Of a stretch of DNA of 64,000 nt, positions 17,152-26,190 are shown piece after piece (positions within the stretch are counted from its first letter, which is position 1; every line of letters begins with the position of its first letter). Source of the stretch: Shinella sp. CPCC 101442. GTDB taxonomy: Bacteria > Pseudomonadota > Alphaproteobacteria > Rhizobiales > Rhizobiaceae. Made by a program: the position numbers and the translations under genes. The notes beneath the pieces were generated by a model that was not told where the DNA came from, searched no databases, and worked only from the letters and a program-made list of their open reading frames with translations. The stretch covers positions 930,001 through 994,000 of the forward strand of contig NZ_JALIQS010000001.1 in NCBI RefSeq assembly GCF_024704725.1. Direction: 5' to 3'.

Positions 17152-18815
17152 ACGGCCTGGAAACCGGCAAGCCGCCGCTGCTCGAAGTCAAGGACCTGTC
17201 CGTCAGCTTCGGCGATTTCGAAGCGGTCAAGACTGTCTCGTTCACGCTCCAACCGGGCGAAATCCTCGGTATCGTCGGCGAAAGCGGTTCGGGCAAGTCC
17301 GTGACCTGCCGCGCCGTGATGCGATTGCTGACCGGTGCGGCCCGGGCGCAGGGCAAGGTGGCGCTCGATGGGCAGGATCTGCTGGCGCTCGGCGAGGAGG
17401 AACTCTGCGCCATTCGCGGCCGCGATATCGGCATGATCTTCCAGAACCCGGCCTCGCATCTCGATCCGCTGCGCCGTATCGGCCAGCAGGTCGCGGCCCC
17501 GATGATCCGCCATCTCGGCCTCGGCAGGCGCGAGGGCCTGCGGCGCGCAGTCAAGCTGTTGGAGGACGTCGGCATCCGCGAGCCTGAAAAGCGCGCGCGC
17601 TCCTATCCGCACGAGTTCTCGGGCGGCATGAAACAGCGGGCGATGATCGCCGCCGCCATCGGCTGCCAGCCGAAACTGTTGATCGCAGACGAGCCGACGA
17701 CGGCCCTCGACGTCACCGTTCAGGCCCGCATCCTGCAACTGCTCAAGGAGCTCAACCGCAAGACCGGGCTGGCGATGATCCTCATTTCGCACGATCTCGG
17801 CGTCGTCGCGGATATCTGCTCGCATGTGGTGGTGATGCGCAATGGCGAGGTGGTGGAGCAGGGGCCGATCGATGACGTCATCAACCGGCCGCGCCACGCC
17901 TATACCAAACTGTTGATCGACTCCCAGCCGGGCCGCAAGACCTATGGCACGGCCGATCGCCCGGATCGGGGCGCGCCGCTGCTCGAAGTCGAAAACCTCT
18001 CGGTGTCCTTTTCCTCCGGCAAGGGACTGTTCGGGGGACTGGCGGGAAACAGCAATTCCTTCCGCGCCCTCGATGGCGTCGATCTCACGATCAACGCGGG
18101 CGAAACGGTTGGCATCGTCGGCGAAAGCGGCTCCGGCAAGAGCACGCTCGCCCGCTCGATCATCCGCCTCAATACGCCGAGCGGCGGAGCGATCCGCCTG
18201 GACGGGCAGGATGTCGGGGCGCTTGGCGGCGAGGCGCTGACGGCCTTCCGCCGCCGCGTGCAGATGGTGTTCCAGAATCCCTACGACTCGCTCAATCCAC
18301 GCCTGACGATTGCCGAGGCGGTCGCCGAGCCGATCTGGCGACATGGCCTTGCCGATCGAAAAGCGGCGCAGAAAGAGGCCGATGCCCTGCTGGAAATGGT
18401 GGAATTGCCGCGCAGCCTGCGGGATCGCAAACCGCGCCAGCTCTCCGGCGGGCAGTGCCAGCGCGTCGGCCTTGCGCGGGCGCTGGCACTGAAGCCGCAA
18501 TTGCTCATCGCGGATGAAATCACCTCGGCGCTCGATGTGACGACACAGGCACAGATCCTGGAACTGCTGGTGAAGCTCCAGCGCGAGCGGTCGCTGACGC
18601 TGCTCTACATCTCGCACGATCTTTCCGTGGTCAGCAGTTTCTGCCAGCGCGTCTATGTCTTCAAGGCTGGGCGCATCGTGGAGGAAGGCGTGGCGCGGCA
18701 GGTTCTGTCCACGCCACAGGATCCCTATACGCAGGCGCTGGTCGGTTCTCTGGCCAGGCTGCCGTCTTTACAGACAACCCCCAGTGCAGAACCGGTGTCG
18801 ATCCATGCGACTTGA
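17148..18815 (+). CDS. fused peptide-type ABC transporter ATPase (DppD-DppF in one chain)
   Basis: A tandem ATPase of 555 residues that combines the two subunits usually encoded separately. The first half has Walker [11 protein letters not shown] near residue 48 and signature [14 protein letters not shown]. The second half, from about residue 275, has Walker [14 protein letters not shown], signature [14 protein letters not shown] and Walker [13 protein letters not shown]. Both halves are intact. Such fusions (GsiA-like) are common in alphaproteobacteria. It overlaps the preceding permease by four bases and the following amidase by eleven. Confidence 0.95.
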   Translation: MNGLETGKPPLLEVKDLSVSFGDFEAVKTVSFTLQPGEILGIVGESGSGKSVTCRAVMRLLTGAARAQGKVALDGQDLLALGEEELCAIRGRDIGMIFQNPASHLDPLRRIGQQVAAPMIRHLGLGRREGLRRAVKLLEDVGIREPEKRARSYPHEFSGGMKQRAMIAAAIGCQPKLLIADEPTTALDVTVQARILQLLKELNRKTGLAMILISHDLGVVADICSHVVVMRNGEVVEQGPIDDVINRPRHAYTKLLIDSQPGRKTYGTADRPDRGAPLLEVENLSVSFSSGKGLFGGLAGNSNSFRALDGVDLTINAGETVGIVGESGSGKSTLARSIIRLNTPSGGAIRLDGQDVGALGGEALTAFRRRVQMVFQNPYDSLNPRLTIAEAVAEPIWRHGLADRKAAQKEADALLEMVELPRSLRDRKPRQLSGGQCQRVGLARALALKPQLLIADEITSALDVTTQAQILELLVKLQRERSLTLLYISHDLSVVSSFCQRVYVFKAGRIVEEGVARQVLSTPQDPYTQALVGSLARLPSLQTTPSAEPVSIHAT

Positions 18816-20256
18816 CGAATATACAGCCCATGACGGAACCAGCCTCGCCCGCCTGCTGGCAAAGCGCGAGGTTACGCCAGGCGAGCTTGGCCATTGCCTT
18901 AAAGAGGCCGTTGCGGCGGTGAACCCCACGCTGAATGCTGTCATCGAACTCTATCCCGATGCACTGGAAGGCCTGTCGGAGACCGCCGCCGCCGGACCGT
19001 TCGGTGGCATTCCCACCTTGACCAAGGACTTTCCGATCGAAGCCGGGCGGCCAGCGGAATTCGGCAGTCGCCTAGCGCAGGGTTTTCGCGCCGCCCAGGA
19101 TGCCGTCTACTGGACACGTCTGCGCAAGGGTGGATTGGTCAACGTCGGACGTACGACCAGTTCCGAGTTCGGTGTGCCGGCGACCACGGAATCGCCGCTC
19201 TACGGCGCGACCCGCAATCCGTGGAACCCGGAGCGCGGCGTTGCCGGATCGAGCGGCGGCGCGGCTGCTGCCGTCGCGGCGGGCATCGTGCCGTTCGCGC
19301 AGGGCAGCGACGGCGGTGGATCGATCCGCAATCCGGCCGCGTTCTGCGGTCTGATCGGCCTGAAACCTTCGCGCGGCCGGGTCACCGGCTCTCCGAACGC
19401 GAACGCGCCGCTTCTGGGGCTGGCAACGGCGTTCATGCTCACCCGTTCCGTGCGCGACACCGCCGCGCTGCTTGACTTGTGCCATGGTCCGGATGCCGGC
19501 GACGGATATGAAATCGCGCCGCCGGTGGGCATCTATCTCGATGCCATGCAGCGAACACCCAAGGGGCTCCGGATAGCCCTGTGCCTACGCTCATGGTCCG
19601 GCGTCCAGATCGACCCGGACGTGGCGGCGGCGACAAGATCGGCGGCGGAACGGGTTGCGTCTCTTGGCCACCATATCGATGAAGTCTCACCGGACTTCGA
19701 CTATCCCGCCTTTCTTCATGCCCAGAAAGTCATCTGGGCCGCGGACGCCGCCGCAAACATGCCGGCGATGGCCCAGCGCATGAACCGAAAGCTCGAGGAG
19801 GCACTCGGCGCAAGCGTCTACGCACTGTACCGACGGGGCTTGGGCGTGAGCGGCGCGCAACTCATCGAGGCGCTTGCCGTCTATGACCGGACGACGCGGC
19901 AGGTCGGCCGTTTCATGACCGGATACGATCTGTTGCTGACGCCCACCAGCGCAATCCTGCCGGAACCGATCGGCACCTTCGATCCCAATCGTGCGGGCAT
20001 CGATGCGGACGGCGTGTTCAATGATCTTGCGCCGAAGGAGACCTTCACCGCATTGTTCAACGCCACGGGGCAACCCGCGATCTCCCTGCCGCTTGGACGC
20101 AGCCGGGATGGTCTGCCCATCGGTATCCAGCTTGTTGCCCGTTTCGGACGGGAGGACCTGCTGCTTGCGGCGGCGCGGCAAATCGAGGAAGAGGTGGAAA
20201 GCGCGCCCGGCATCTGGGGGCAGGGGCGTCCGGCCATCCATGCAGGCAATTTCTAG
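18805..20256 (+). CDS. NylA-like amidase (amidase-signature family)
   Basis: A cytoplasmic amide hydrolase of 483 residues. The Ser-cisSer-Lys triad is complete: Lys74 (TLTKD), cis-Ser149 (GSSGG) and nucleophile Ser173 (GGSIR). The 24-residue spacing between the serines equals that recalled for NylA (150/174). Shared landmarks with NylA, the 6-aminohexanoate cyclic-dimer hydrolase, include GATRNPWN and GPF-GI-P-TKD. The ATG at 18805 lies inside the end of the ATPase gene, so the enzyme is translationally tied to the transporter. Amidases are broad, and glutamyl-tRNA amidotransferase subunit A is excluded by context. The natural substrate is unknown; an imported amide or cyclic dimer is the inference. 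Confidence 0.88.
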   Translation: MRLDEYTAHDGTSLARLLAKREVTPGELGHCLKEAVAAVNPTLNAVIELYPDALEGLSETAAAGPFGGIPTLTKDFPIEAGRPAEFGSRLAQGFRAAQDAVYWTRLRKGGLVNVGRTTSSEFGVPATTESPLYGATRNPWNPERGVAGSSGGAAAAVAAGIVPFAQGSDGGGSIRNPAAFCGLIGLKPSRGRVTGSPNANAPLLGLATAFMLTRSVRDTAALLDLCHGPDAGDGYEIAPPVGIYLDAMQRTPKGLRIALCLRSWSGVQIDPDVAAATRSAAERVASLGHHIDEVSPDFDYPAFLHAQKVIWAADAAANMPAMAQRMNRKLEEALGASVYALYRRGLGVSGAQLIEALAVYDRTTRQVGRFMTGYDLLLTPTSAILPEPIGTFDPNRAGIDADGVFNDLAPKETFTALFNATGQPAISLPLGRSRDGLPIGIQLVARFGREDLLLAAARQIEEEVESAPGIWGQGRPAIHAGNF

Positions 20257-20268
20257 GAGGCTGTCACT

Positions 20269-21198
20269 GTGGCGAAAGCGCGAAACGGCAAGGATGCCAA
20301 GGGACCGAACGGCGCTGAGGAGAAGATCGACATCGACGCGCTCCTGCGCGCCCGCATGGCCGATTTTTCGCCCTCGGAGCAGAACCTAGCAGCCTACATC
20401 CTGGACAACATCCAGATGCTGCCCTTCGAGACCGGCAGCAGCATTGCGCAGGCCGTGGGCGTCAGCGAAATGACGGTCACACGGTTCGTTCGCGGCCTCG
20501 GCTTCGAGAACCTGCGCGACCTCAAGAACCGGTTGCGCGTGGCGGTAACGGAGAAGGACAGCGAAGTCGACGACTATATGGCTCGTTTCCAGATGCGCGA
20601 GGGCCCGCAGCAGGTGCTGCAGGAAAGCCTGCGGCTGGAACTCGACGCCATCGTGAAGGCCTATGCCTTGACGACCACCGATGTGTGGGACGAGGCGGCG
20701 ACCCTGCTGGTGAAGGCGCGCACCATCTATGTCGTCGGTTTCCAGGCGTCGAAAGGCCTTGCGCTGGATTTCGCCAGCCGCCTGCTATGGGCCCGCTCCA
20801 ACGTGATCTTCATCGACAACGCCTCGGGCACGTTCGGTGAGATCATCAACGCGGATCCGAAGCAGAGCGTCGTCGTTCTGGTGGACACGGCCTCCTATGC
20901 CACGCGTGGTATCAAGCTGGTGGAGATGCTGAAGTCGATGGACATGCCAATGGTCATCGTCACCGACAAGTTCAGCCATTGGGCCTTTGCCTATACACGC
21001 TTCGTCTTCGAGGCCCATACGCATGTGAAGACCTTCTGGGATTCGACGGCGAGCCTGAGCGTCGTGCTCAACCTGATGATCGATGCGGTAGCCACCAAGC
21101 TCGGCCCGAAGGCCAAGCGCAACTTTTCCATGATGAGCGACATGGGCAGCCTGTTCGGAGAGTTCGTCGGCGGCAGCTATCTTCGCCGCAACGACTGA
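20269..21198 (+). CDS. RpiR/MurR-family transcriptional regulator
   Basis: A regulator of 309 residues. An RpiR-type helix-turn-helix spans about residues 30-105 (LAAYILDNIQMLPFETGSSI, then VSEMTVTRFVRGLGF). A SIS sugar-isomerase-like effector domain spans about 140-270. The start is GTG at 20269 with TAGGAGG upstream. SIS domains usually bind phosphosugars, which is odd for an operon of peptide-type transport and amide hydrolysis. The effector may instead be another phosphorylated or amino compound. The repeats at 13652-13692 are its candidate site. Confidence 0.9.
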   Translation: MAKARNGKDAKGPNGAEEKIDIDALLRARMADFSPSEQNLAAYILDNIQMLPFETGSSIAQAVGVSEMTVTRFVRGLGFENLRDLKNRLRVAVTEKDSEVDDYMARFQMREGPQQVLQESLRLELDAIVKAYALTTTDVWDEAATLLVKARTIYVVGFQASKGLALDFASRLLWARSNVIFIDNASGTFGEIINADPKQSVVVLVDTASYATRGIKLVEMLKSMDMPMVIVTDKFSHWAFAYTRFVFEAHTHVKTFWDSTASLSVVLNLMIDAVATKLGPKAKRNFSMMSDMGSLFGEFVGGSYLRRND

Positions 21199-21236
21199 TC
21201 GAGGCGTCGCTCCAAATCGTCAAACGAGAGTAAACC

Positions 21237-22427
21237 ATGACCAGCATTCCGCCATTCCGTGATCCGGCCGCTCCGGGCAACCCCGTCATCCCGCGACAGG
21301 ATTGGGACCGCGCGCCCTGGAACCGCTGGACCTTCCAGCATGTCCGGGACATGGTGCCGACCACGCAGGTCTGGCGCGGGCAGGGGCCGGCGAGCCTGTT
21401 GCCGAGCAACGTGCAGGATATCGACGCCATTCCCTTCGAGGCGGACGGATGGCACGGCACCATCGGCGGCTTTCTCGAAACGAGCTACGCCGATGGCCTG
21501 CTCGTGCTCCATCGCGGCACGGTCGTCGCCGAGCGCTACCTGAACGGCATGACCCCGCACACGCAGCACCTGTCGCAGTCGGTCGCCAAGTCGATCGTCG
21601 GCACACTCGCCGGCATCTTGATCGGACGGGGCCTGGTCGATCCGACCGCCCCGGTCACGCACTACCTGCCGGAACTGGAAGCGACGGCCTATCACGGCGC
21701 GACGGTCCAGCACGTACTGGATATGACCAGCGGCGTGCTTTTCGACGAGACCTATACCACGCTCGATTCCCACATGGCGCAGCTGGATGCCGCCTGCGGC
21801 TGGAAGGAGCGCTGGAACCCGAACTGGCCGGCGCATGTCTGGGGCCTGATCCTGTCGCTGCAGACGCTGGAGTGCCCGCATGGCGCCTCCTTCCGCTATC
21901 GCTCGATCGAGACGGATGTCCTGTCCTTCGTGCTGCAGCGCGCCGCCGCAACACCGCTTGCGGAGCTTGTCAGCCGCGAATTGTGGGCACCCATGGGGGC
22001 GGAGGAGGACGCCTATTTCACCGTCGATCCGGCAGGCTACGCCCTGGGCGACGGCGGCTTCAATGCCACCCTGCGTGACTATGGCCGTTTTGCCTTGCTG
22101 CATCTTCGCGGCGGCGAGATCGACGGCCGGCGCGTGGTTCCGGCCGAATGGATCGCCGGGACGCGCTTCGGCGCTGACCCGACGCTGTTCGGCGGCATCT
22201 ATCACGATGTCCTGCCCGAAGGCGCCTATCACAACCAGTTCTGGATCGAGGACAGCACACGCCGCGCGTATATGGCGCGCGGCGTTTTCGGGCAGCTTGT
22301 CTATATCGACCCGGAAGCGGATTTCGCCGCGGTCATCCTGTCGAGCTGGCCCGAATTCGTCAGCACGGCGCGGACACGGACGGCGCTTGCGGCCGTCAGG
22401 GCAATTCGTCTGGCCTTGTCCGTCTAG
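21237..22427 (+). CDS. NylB-like serine hydrolase (class C beta-lactamase fold)
   Basis: A hydrolase of 396 residues resembling 6-aminohexanoate-dimer hydrolase NylB. Compared with NylB from memory, the catalytic Ser112, Lys115 and Tyr215 correspond to Ser115, Lys118 (SVAKS) and Tyr221 (FRYRS). The substrate-contact Tyr170 and Asp181 correspond to Tyr173 and Asp184, while Asn266 corresponds to Asp272. The N-terminal WNRWTF and C-terminal SSWPE segments also match. No signal peptide is seen, so the enzyme is cytoplasmic. It closes the peptide-type ABC operon, 38 bases after the RpiR gene. Many related serine hydrolases are esterases, so amidase activity is not proven. Confidence 0.85.
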   Translation: MTSIPPFRDPAAPGNPVIPRQDWDRAPWNRWTFQHVRDMVPTTQVWRGQGPASLLPSNVQDIDAIPFEADGWHGTIGGFLETSYADGLLVLHRGTVVAERYLNGMTPHTQHLSQSVAKSIVGTLAGILIGRGLVDPTAPVTHYLPELEATAYHGATVQHVLDMTSGVLFDETYTTLDSHMAQLDAACGWKERWNPNWPAHVWGLILSLQTLECPHGASFRYRSIETDVLSFVLQRAAATPLAELVSRELWAPMGAEEDAYFTVDPAGYALGDGGFNATLRDYGRFALLHLRGGEIDGRRVVPAEWIAGTRFGADPTLFGGIYHDVLPEGAYHNQFWIEDSTRRAYMARGVFGQLVYIDPEADFAAVILSSWPEFVSTARTRTALAAVRAIRLALSV

Positions 22428-22478
22428 ACGCGATGGACATGCCGACGCATCCCTGACCCCATGATCATGACGGGCGGC

Positions 22479-23954
22479 CTAGATGCCGCCCATGCAGAGA
22501 TACTTCATCTCCAGATAATCCTCCAAACCGTGTCTGGAGCCCTCGCGCCCCATGCCCGATTGCTTGACGCCGCCGAAGGGGGCGGCTTCGGAGGACATGC
22601 GGCCCGTATTGATGCCGACCATGCCATATTCCAGCGCTTCGGCGACCCGCCAGACGCGGGAGAGGTTGGAGGCGTAGAAATAGGCAGCAAGCCCGTAGAT
22701 CGTGTCGTTGGCCTCGCGCACCACCTGGTCGGCATCCGTAAAGCGGATGATGGGGGCGAGCGGCCCGAAGGTCTCTTCCTGTGCGATGCGCATGTCGCGG
22801 GCGATCCCGGTGAGCACGGTGGGCGCGAAGAAGGTGCCCGTGCCATCGATCCTCCTTCCGCCGCAATGGATGCTACCGCCCCGTTCGACCGCATCGGCGA
22901 CATGCGCCTCGATCTTGGCGAGCGCCCGCGTGTCGATCAGCGGGCCGATCGCCACATCAGGGTCGAACCCGTCACCGACGCTAAGCGTCTTGACGCGTGC
23001 GGTGAATTTTTCGGCGAACGCGTCATGCACGCCCGCCTGCACGTAAAGCCGGTTCGCCGAAACGCAGGTCTGGCCGGCATTGCGGAACTTTGCCTGGATG
23101 GCGCCGTCGACGGCGGCATCGACATCGGCATCGTCGAAGACGATGAAGGGGGCGTTGCCGCCAAGCTCCAGGCTGAGCTTCTTCACCTGATCGGAACACT
23201 GCCGCATGAGCAGGCGGCCGACTTCCGTCGAGCCGGTGAAGCTGATCTTGCGCACCTTGGGATTCGTGCAGAGCTCCCGCCCGACAGCGTCTCCCTCCGA
23301 AGCATAGACGAGGTTCACCACGCCGGCCGGGAAACCGGCTTTTTCCGCAAGCGCAAACATGGCGCCGGCCACCAGCGGCGTCTGCTCCGCCGGCTTCAGC
23401 ACGACCGTACAGCCGGCCGCCAGCGCCGGAGAAATTTTTCGTGCGACCATCGAGGCTGGAAAATTCCAGGGCGTGATGGCGCCGACCACGCCGATCGGCT
23501 GTTTGATGACGATCATGCGCCGGTCGCGCGAGGGCGCCGGGATGGTCTCGCCATAGATGCGGTTGGCCTCCTCCGCATACCATTGCAGATAGGCCGCCGC
23601 ATGCGAGACCTCGGATTTCGCCTCGGCCAGCGGCTTGCCCATCTCGGCCGTCAGGATGGCAGCAAGGTCGTCCGTATGCCGCACGATCAACTGGTGCCAG
23701 CGCCACAGCGTATCGGACCGTTCGCGCGCCGTGCGGGCCGCCCACTCGGTCTGCGCCTCGGCGGCGCGGTCGATGGCGGTTCGTGTCTCCGCAACCCCCA
23801 TATCCGGGATTTCTGCAAGAAGCTCGCCGGTCGCAGGATTGAAGACCTCGAACGTCGCGCCGCCCGCTGGTAGGCCAAGCCATGCCGGGTCGGCAATCGT
23901 TTCGAACAGATCCCGGTTCTCCAGGCGGCGAATGAGATTTTGCGTCAGGGCCAC
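22479..23954 (-). CDS. gabD: succinate-semialdehyde dehydrogenase-like aldehyde dehydrogenase
   Basis: An NAD(P)-dependent aldehyde dehydrogenase of 491 residues closest to GabD. The general base Glu263 (LELGGNAPF) and nucleophile Cys297 (RNAGQTCVSANR) are in place, as is the cofactor motif ITPWNFPASMVARK. The start is GTG at 23954 with GGAGG eight bases upstream. It converges on the NylB-like gene with only 51 bases between stops. Oxidation of succinic, glutaric or adipic semialdehyde would fit the end of omega-amino acid breakdown. That link to the neighbouring amidases is suggestive only, and no aminotransferase is present. Confidence 0.88.
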   Translation of the reverse strand: MALTQNLIRRLENRDLFETIADPAWLGLPAGGATFEVFNPATGELLAEIPDMGVAETRTAIDRAAEAQTEWAARTARERSDTLWRWHQLIVRHTDDLAAILTAEMGKPLAEAKSEVSHAAAYLQWYAEEANRIYGETIPAPSRDRRMIVIKQPIGVVGAITPWNFPASMVARKISPALAAGCTVVLKPAEQTPLVAGAMFALAEKAGFPAGVVNLVYASEGDAVGRELCTNPKVRKISFTGSTEVGRLLMRQCSDQVKKLSLELGGNAPFIVFDDADVDAAVDGAIQAKFRNAGQTCVSANRLYVQAGVHDAFAEKFTARVKTLSVGDGFDPDVAIGPLIDTRALAKIEAHVADAVERGGSIHCGGRRIDGTGTFFAPTVLTGIARDMRIAQEETFGPLAPIIRFTDADQVVREANDTIYGLAAYFYASNLSRVWRVAEALEYGMVGINTGRMSSEAAPFGGVKQSGMGREGSRHGLEDYLEMKYLCMGGI

Positions 23955-24161
23955 GTGGCATCCTCCAGGTCAAGACAGTCCTTGGCGAAGAGATATGAGA
24001 GCTGAGGGTGGTCCGCAATCGGGTAATGTATTGATTTTTCAGTCGGCAGCCCCGGCAAACGCCCCCGATCGCATTGCGCAACGAAATCCCGTCACATTTG
24101 TAACTCTCGAGCGGCCTCCGAGGGCCTGTAGGGTGCTCCTCGATCGGACGTTTGGAGCGGG

Positions 24162-24395
24162 ATGATGGCGACGACGACAACAAGCCTTTCGAAGGACGAC
24201 ATCCGCTGGCCCGGACTGGCAGCCTCGCCGACCTTCGCCGTGATGGCGTTGATTTCGGTGTTTGACACGCCACCGGTGGCGATATGCGGCACCGGCACCG
24301 ATCTCTCGCCGATCAGCAGCATGACGGCGATGTATCTGCTGATGGCTCTCTTCCACCTGGCGCCCTGGCTCAAGCTCGCCCGGCGCCCCGACTGA
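24162..24395 (+). CDS. hypothetical small membrane protein next to DUF899 gene
   Basis: A 77-residue protein, not recognised. It has two hydrophobic stretches (about 22-40 and 48-68) around the segment VAICGTGTDLSPISSMTAMYLLMALFH, written here in part as its conserved-looking core. GGAGCGGG precedes the ATG. The stop lies 19 bases before the DUF899 gene, so the two are probably co-transcribed. It is likely a membrane protein; function unknown. Confidence 0.6.
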   Translation: MMATTTTSLSKDDIRWPGLAASPTFAVMALISVFDTPPVAICGTGTDLSPISSMTAMYLLMALFHLAPWLKLARRPD

Positions 24396-24414
24396 ACAGC
24401 AAAGGAGAAAGACG

Positions 24415-25116
24415 ATGCGACACGAGATTGTTTCACGCGAGGAATGGCTGAACGCGCGCAAGGCGCTGTTCGAAAAGGAACGCGCCATGACCCATGCCCT
24501 CGACGAATTGCGCGCCGAGCGCCAGAGGCTTCCCTGGGTGCGGATCGAGAAGGTCTATCCTTTTCAAGGCCCCGACGGGCAAATCACCCTCGACGACCTC
24601 TTTGGCGAGCGCAGCCAGCTTGCCATTTATCACTTCATGCTACCGCCGGATTCCGACCACCTTTGCCCGGGCTGCTCATACACGATGGACCATGTCGATG
24701 CGGCCCGGCAGCATTTCGAGCATGCCGATCTCTCCTTCGTCGCGGTGTCTCGTGCGCCCATCGCCCGCATCGCGGCCATAAAAGAGCGGATGGGCTGGAC
24801 GTTTCCATGGGTTTCGGCAGGCGACGGCGATTTCAGCTACGATTTCGGCGTGTCCTTCACGCGGGAGGATCGGGAGGCGGGGCAGGCCGTCTACAATTAT
24901 GGCCTGACGACGATCAAGCGCAGTTCCGACATGTTCGGCGTGAGCGTATTCGTGAAGGATGAAAACGGTTCCATCTTTCACAGCTATTCGACCTATCATC
25001 GCGGGACAGAACTGTTGATGGGGGCGTTCAACTGGCTGGACTTAACGCCCAAGGGGCGCAACGAGGCCGGCGGCACCATGAACTGGGTGCGCCTGCACGA
25101 CGAATACGGCGCATAG
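24415..25116 (+). CDS. DUF899 family thioredoxin-like protein
   Basis: A cytoplasmic protein of 233 residues with the features of DUF899. It begins with a helical segment (VSREEWLNARKALFEKE) and continues with WVRIEKVYPFQGPDG. The segment HLCPGCSYTMDHVDA carries a single-pair CxxC-like site near residues 83-86. The C-terminal GRNE-GG-MNWVRLHDEY is typical. AAAGGAGA precedes the ATG. The fold is thioredoxin-like, but the biochemical role of the family is not established. Confidence 0.88.
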   Translation: MRHEIVSREEWLNARKALFEKERAMTHALDELRAERQRLPWVRIEKVYPFQGPDGQITLDDLFGERSQLAIYHFMLPPDSDHLCPGCSYTMDHVDAARQHFEHADLSFVAVSRAPIARIAAIKERMGWTFPWVSAGDGDFSYDFGVSFTREDREAGQAVYNYGLTTIKRSSDMFGVSVFVKDENGSIFHSYSTYHRGTELLMGAFNWLDLTPKGRNEAGGTMNWVRLHDEYGA

Positions 25117-25173
25117 AGGCACGCTGTGTTCCTCCGTCAGGCCGTGCAACCCATATCCTGAACGTTTGCGATC

Positions 25174-26067
25174 TCAAAGATCGGCATCTTCCAGCAGGCG
25201 GGTGAGCGTGCTCCGGCCAAGCGCCGCCATGGCCGGATTGCTGGCGCGGTAATACCAGACCAGCCCCATCGCCTGCTGGAACGCCCAGGCGGCACCGCGC
25301 TTCCATTCGACCTCACCGGAGCCAAGCAGCGTGCGGATCAGCTCGCGGCGGTCCCGGTCGAAGAGATGCCAGGCCGCCACGAGGTCGAGCGCAGGGTCGG
25401 CGGGCCCGAAGCCGCCGGTGTCGAGCACGCCCACGAGGTTTTCGCCGCGCACCAGCAGGTTCCAGGGGATGAGGTCACCATGGGTCATGCGGTCCGGGCC
25501 GACGGATGGCAGGGTACGCAGCCGCCGCCAGGTGTCGCGCAGGCGCGCCACATCGAGAAGACCTTCGCTTTTTTCGAAGCAGACCGCCATCCAGGCATCG
25601 TGGTCGGGAAGGTGACCGCCTCGACCCTCGCCGGCGAAGCGTCGACCCTGTGTATCCACGCGCCGCAGCCGCGCGATAAGTCCGGCAATGTCCCGGGCAA
25701 AAGCGATCGAGGCGGAAAGGCCATCCGGTGTGGCGACATCGCCCTCCAGCCAGCTCTGAAGCGACCAGGGCAATGGGTAGTGCGGTCCCGGCGCGCCGAT
25801 CCCGATTGGCTGCGATGCGGCAAAGGGAGACTGCTCTGCGAACGCGGCCATCGCGGCCGCTTCTCGATGCAGGGTCGCCAGGCATGCGTCCGGTTCGTCG
25901 GCGCGCAGGGGAAACCGCGCTGCGACATGCCGGCCGACCCGGAAGATGGCATTGGTGGTGCCGGTGGCGACAAGGAGAACAACCGGCTCCCCACGATATC
26001 GCGGAAACTGCTCCGCAATCATCGAACGCGCGATATCGGCGTCTATGTGAAGCTGATCGTCATGCAT
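25174..26067 (-). CDS. aminoglycoside/macrolide phosphotransferase-like kinase
   Basis: A 297-residue protein of the APH kinase-like family. The Brenner motif HGDLIPWNLL near residue 200 holds the catalytic Asp and the Mg-binding Asn. The second metal motif is VLDTGGFGPADPALDL, near residue 220. An N-terminal lobe (LLVATGTTNAIFRVG, then VAARFPL with the Lys replaced by Arg) is also seen. It resembles macrolide 2'-phosphotransferases and homoserine-kinase-type enzymes. Environmental members usually act on small alcohols or amino alcohols, so resistance should not be assumed. It converges on the DUF899 gene. Confidence 0.8.
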   Translation of the reverse strand: MHDDQLHIDADIARSMIAEQFPRYRGEPVVLLVATGTTNAIFRVGRHVAARFPLRADEPDACLATLHREAAAMAAFAEQSPFAASQPIGIGAPGPHYPLPWSLQSWLEGDVATPDGLSASIAFARDIAGLIARLRRVDTQGRRFAGEGRGGHLPDHDAWMAVCFEKSEGLLDVARLRDTWRRLRTLPSVGPDRMTHGDLIPWNLLVRGENLVGVLDTGGFGPADPALDLVAAWHLFDRDRRELIRTLLGSGEVEWKRGAAWAFQQAMGLVWYYRASNPAMAALGRSTLTRLLEDADL

Positions 26068-26190
26068 CCCGATCAGGACATTCCACAGGCATTGGCAGAA
26101 AGCAAGGTCCGCCCGCGGACGCTGGACCCGGCTTGCTCGTCGCCGGATTGTCGTTTCCCGAAGCCGTGTAGTTCAAGGCGAACTTGTTGC

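Noticed and set aside
16911-18617. 568-residue minus-strand frame
   Set aside because: Antisense to the fused ATPase, both halves of which have intact catalytic motifs.
25174-26067. Antibiotic-resistance gene
   Set aside because: The kinase motifs fit the APH superfamily, but environmental members mostly have other substrates, and there is no mobile or resistance context.
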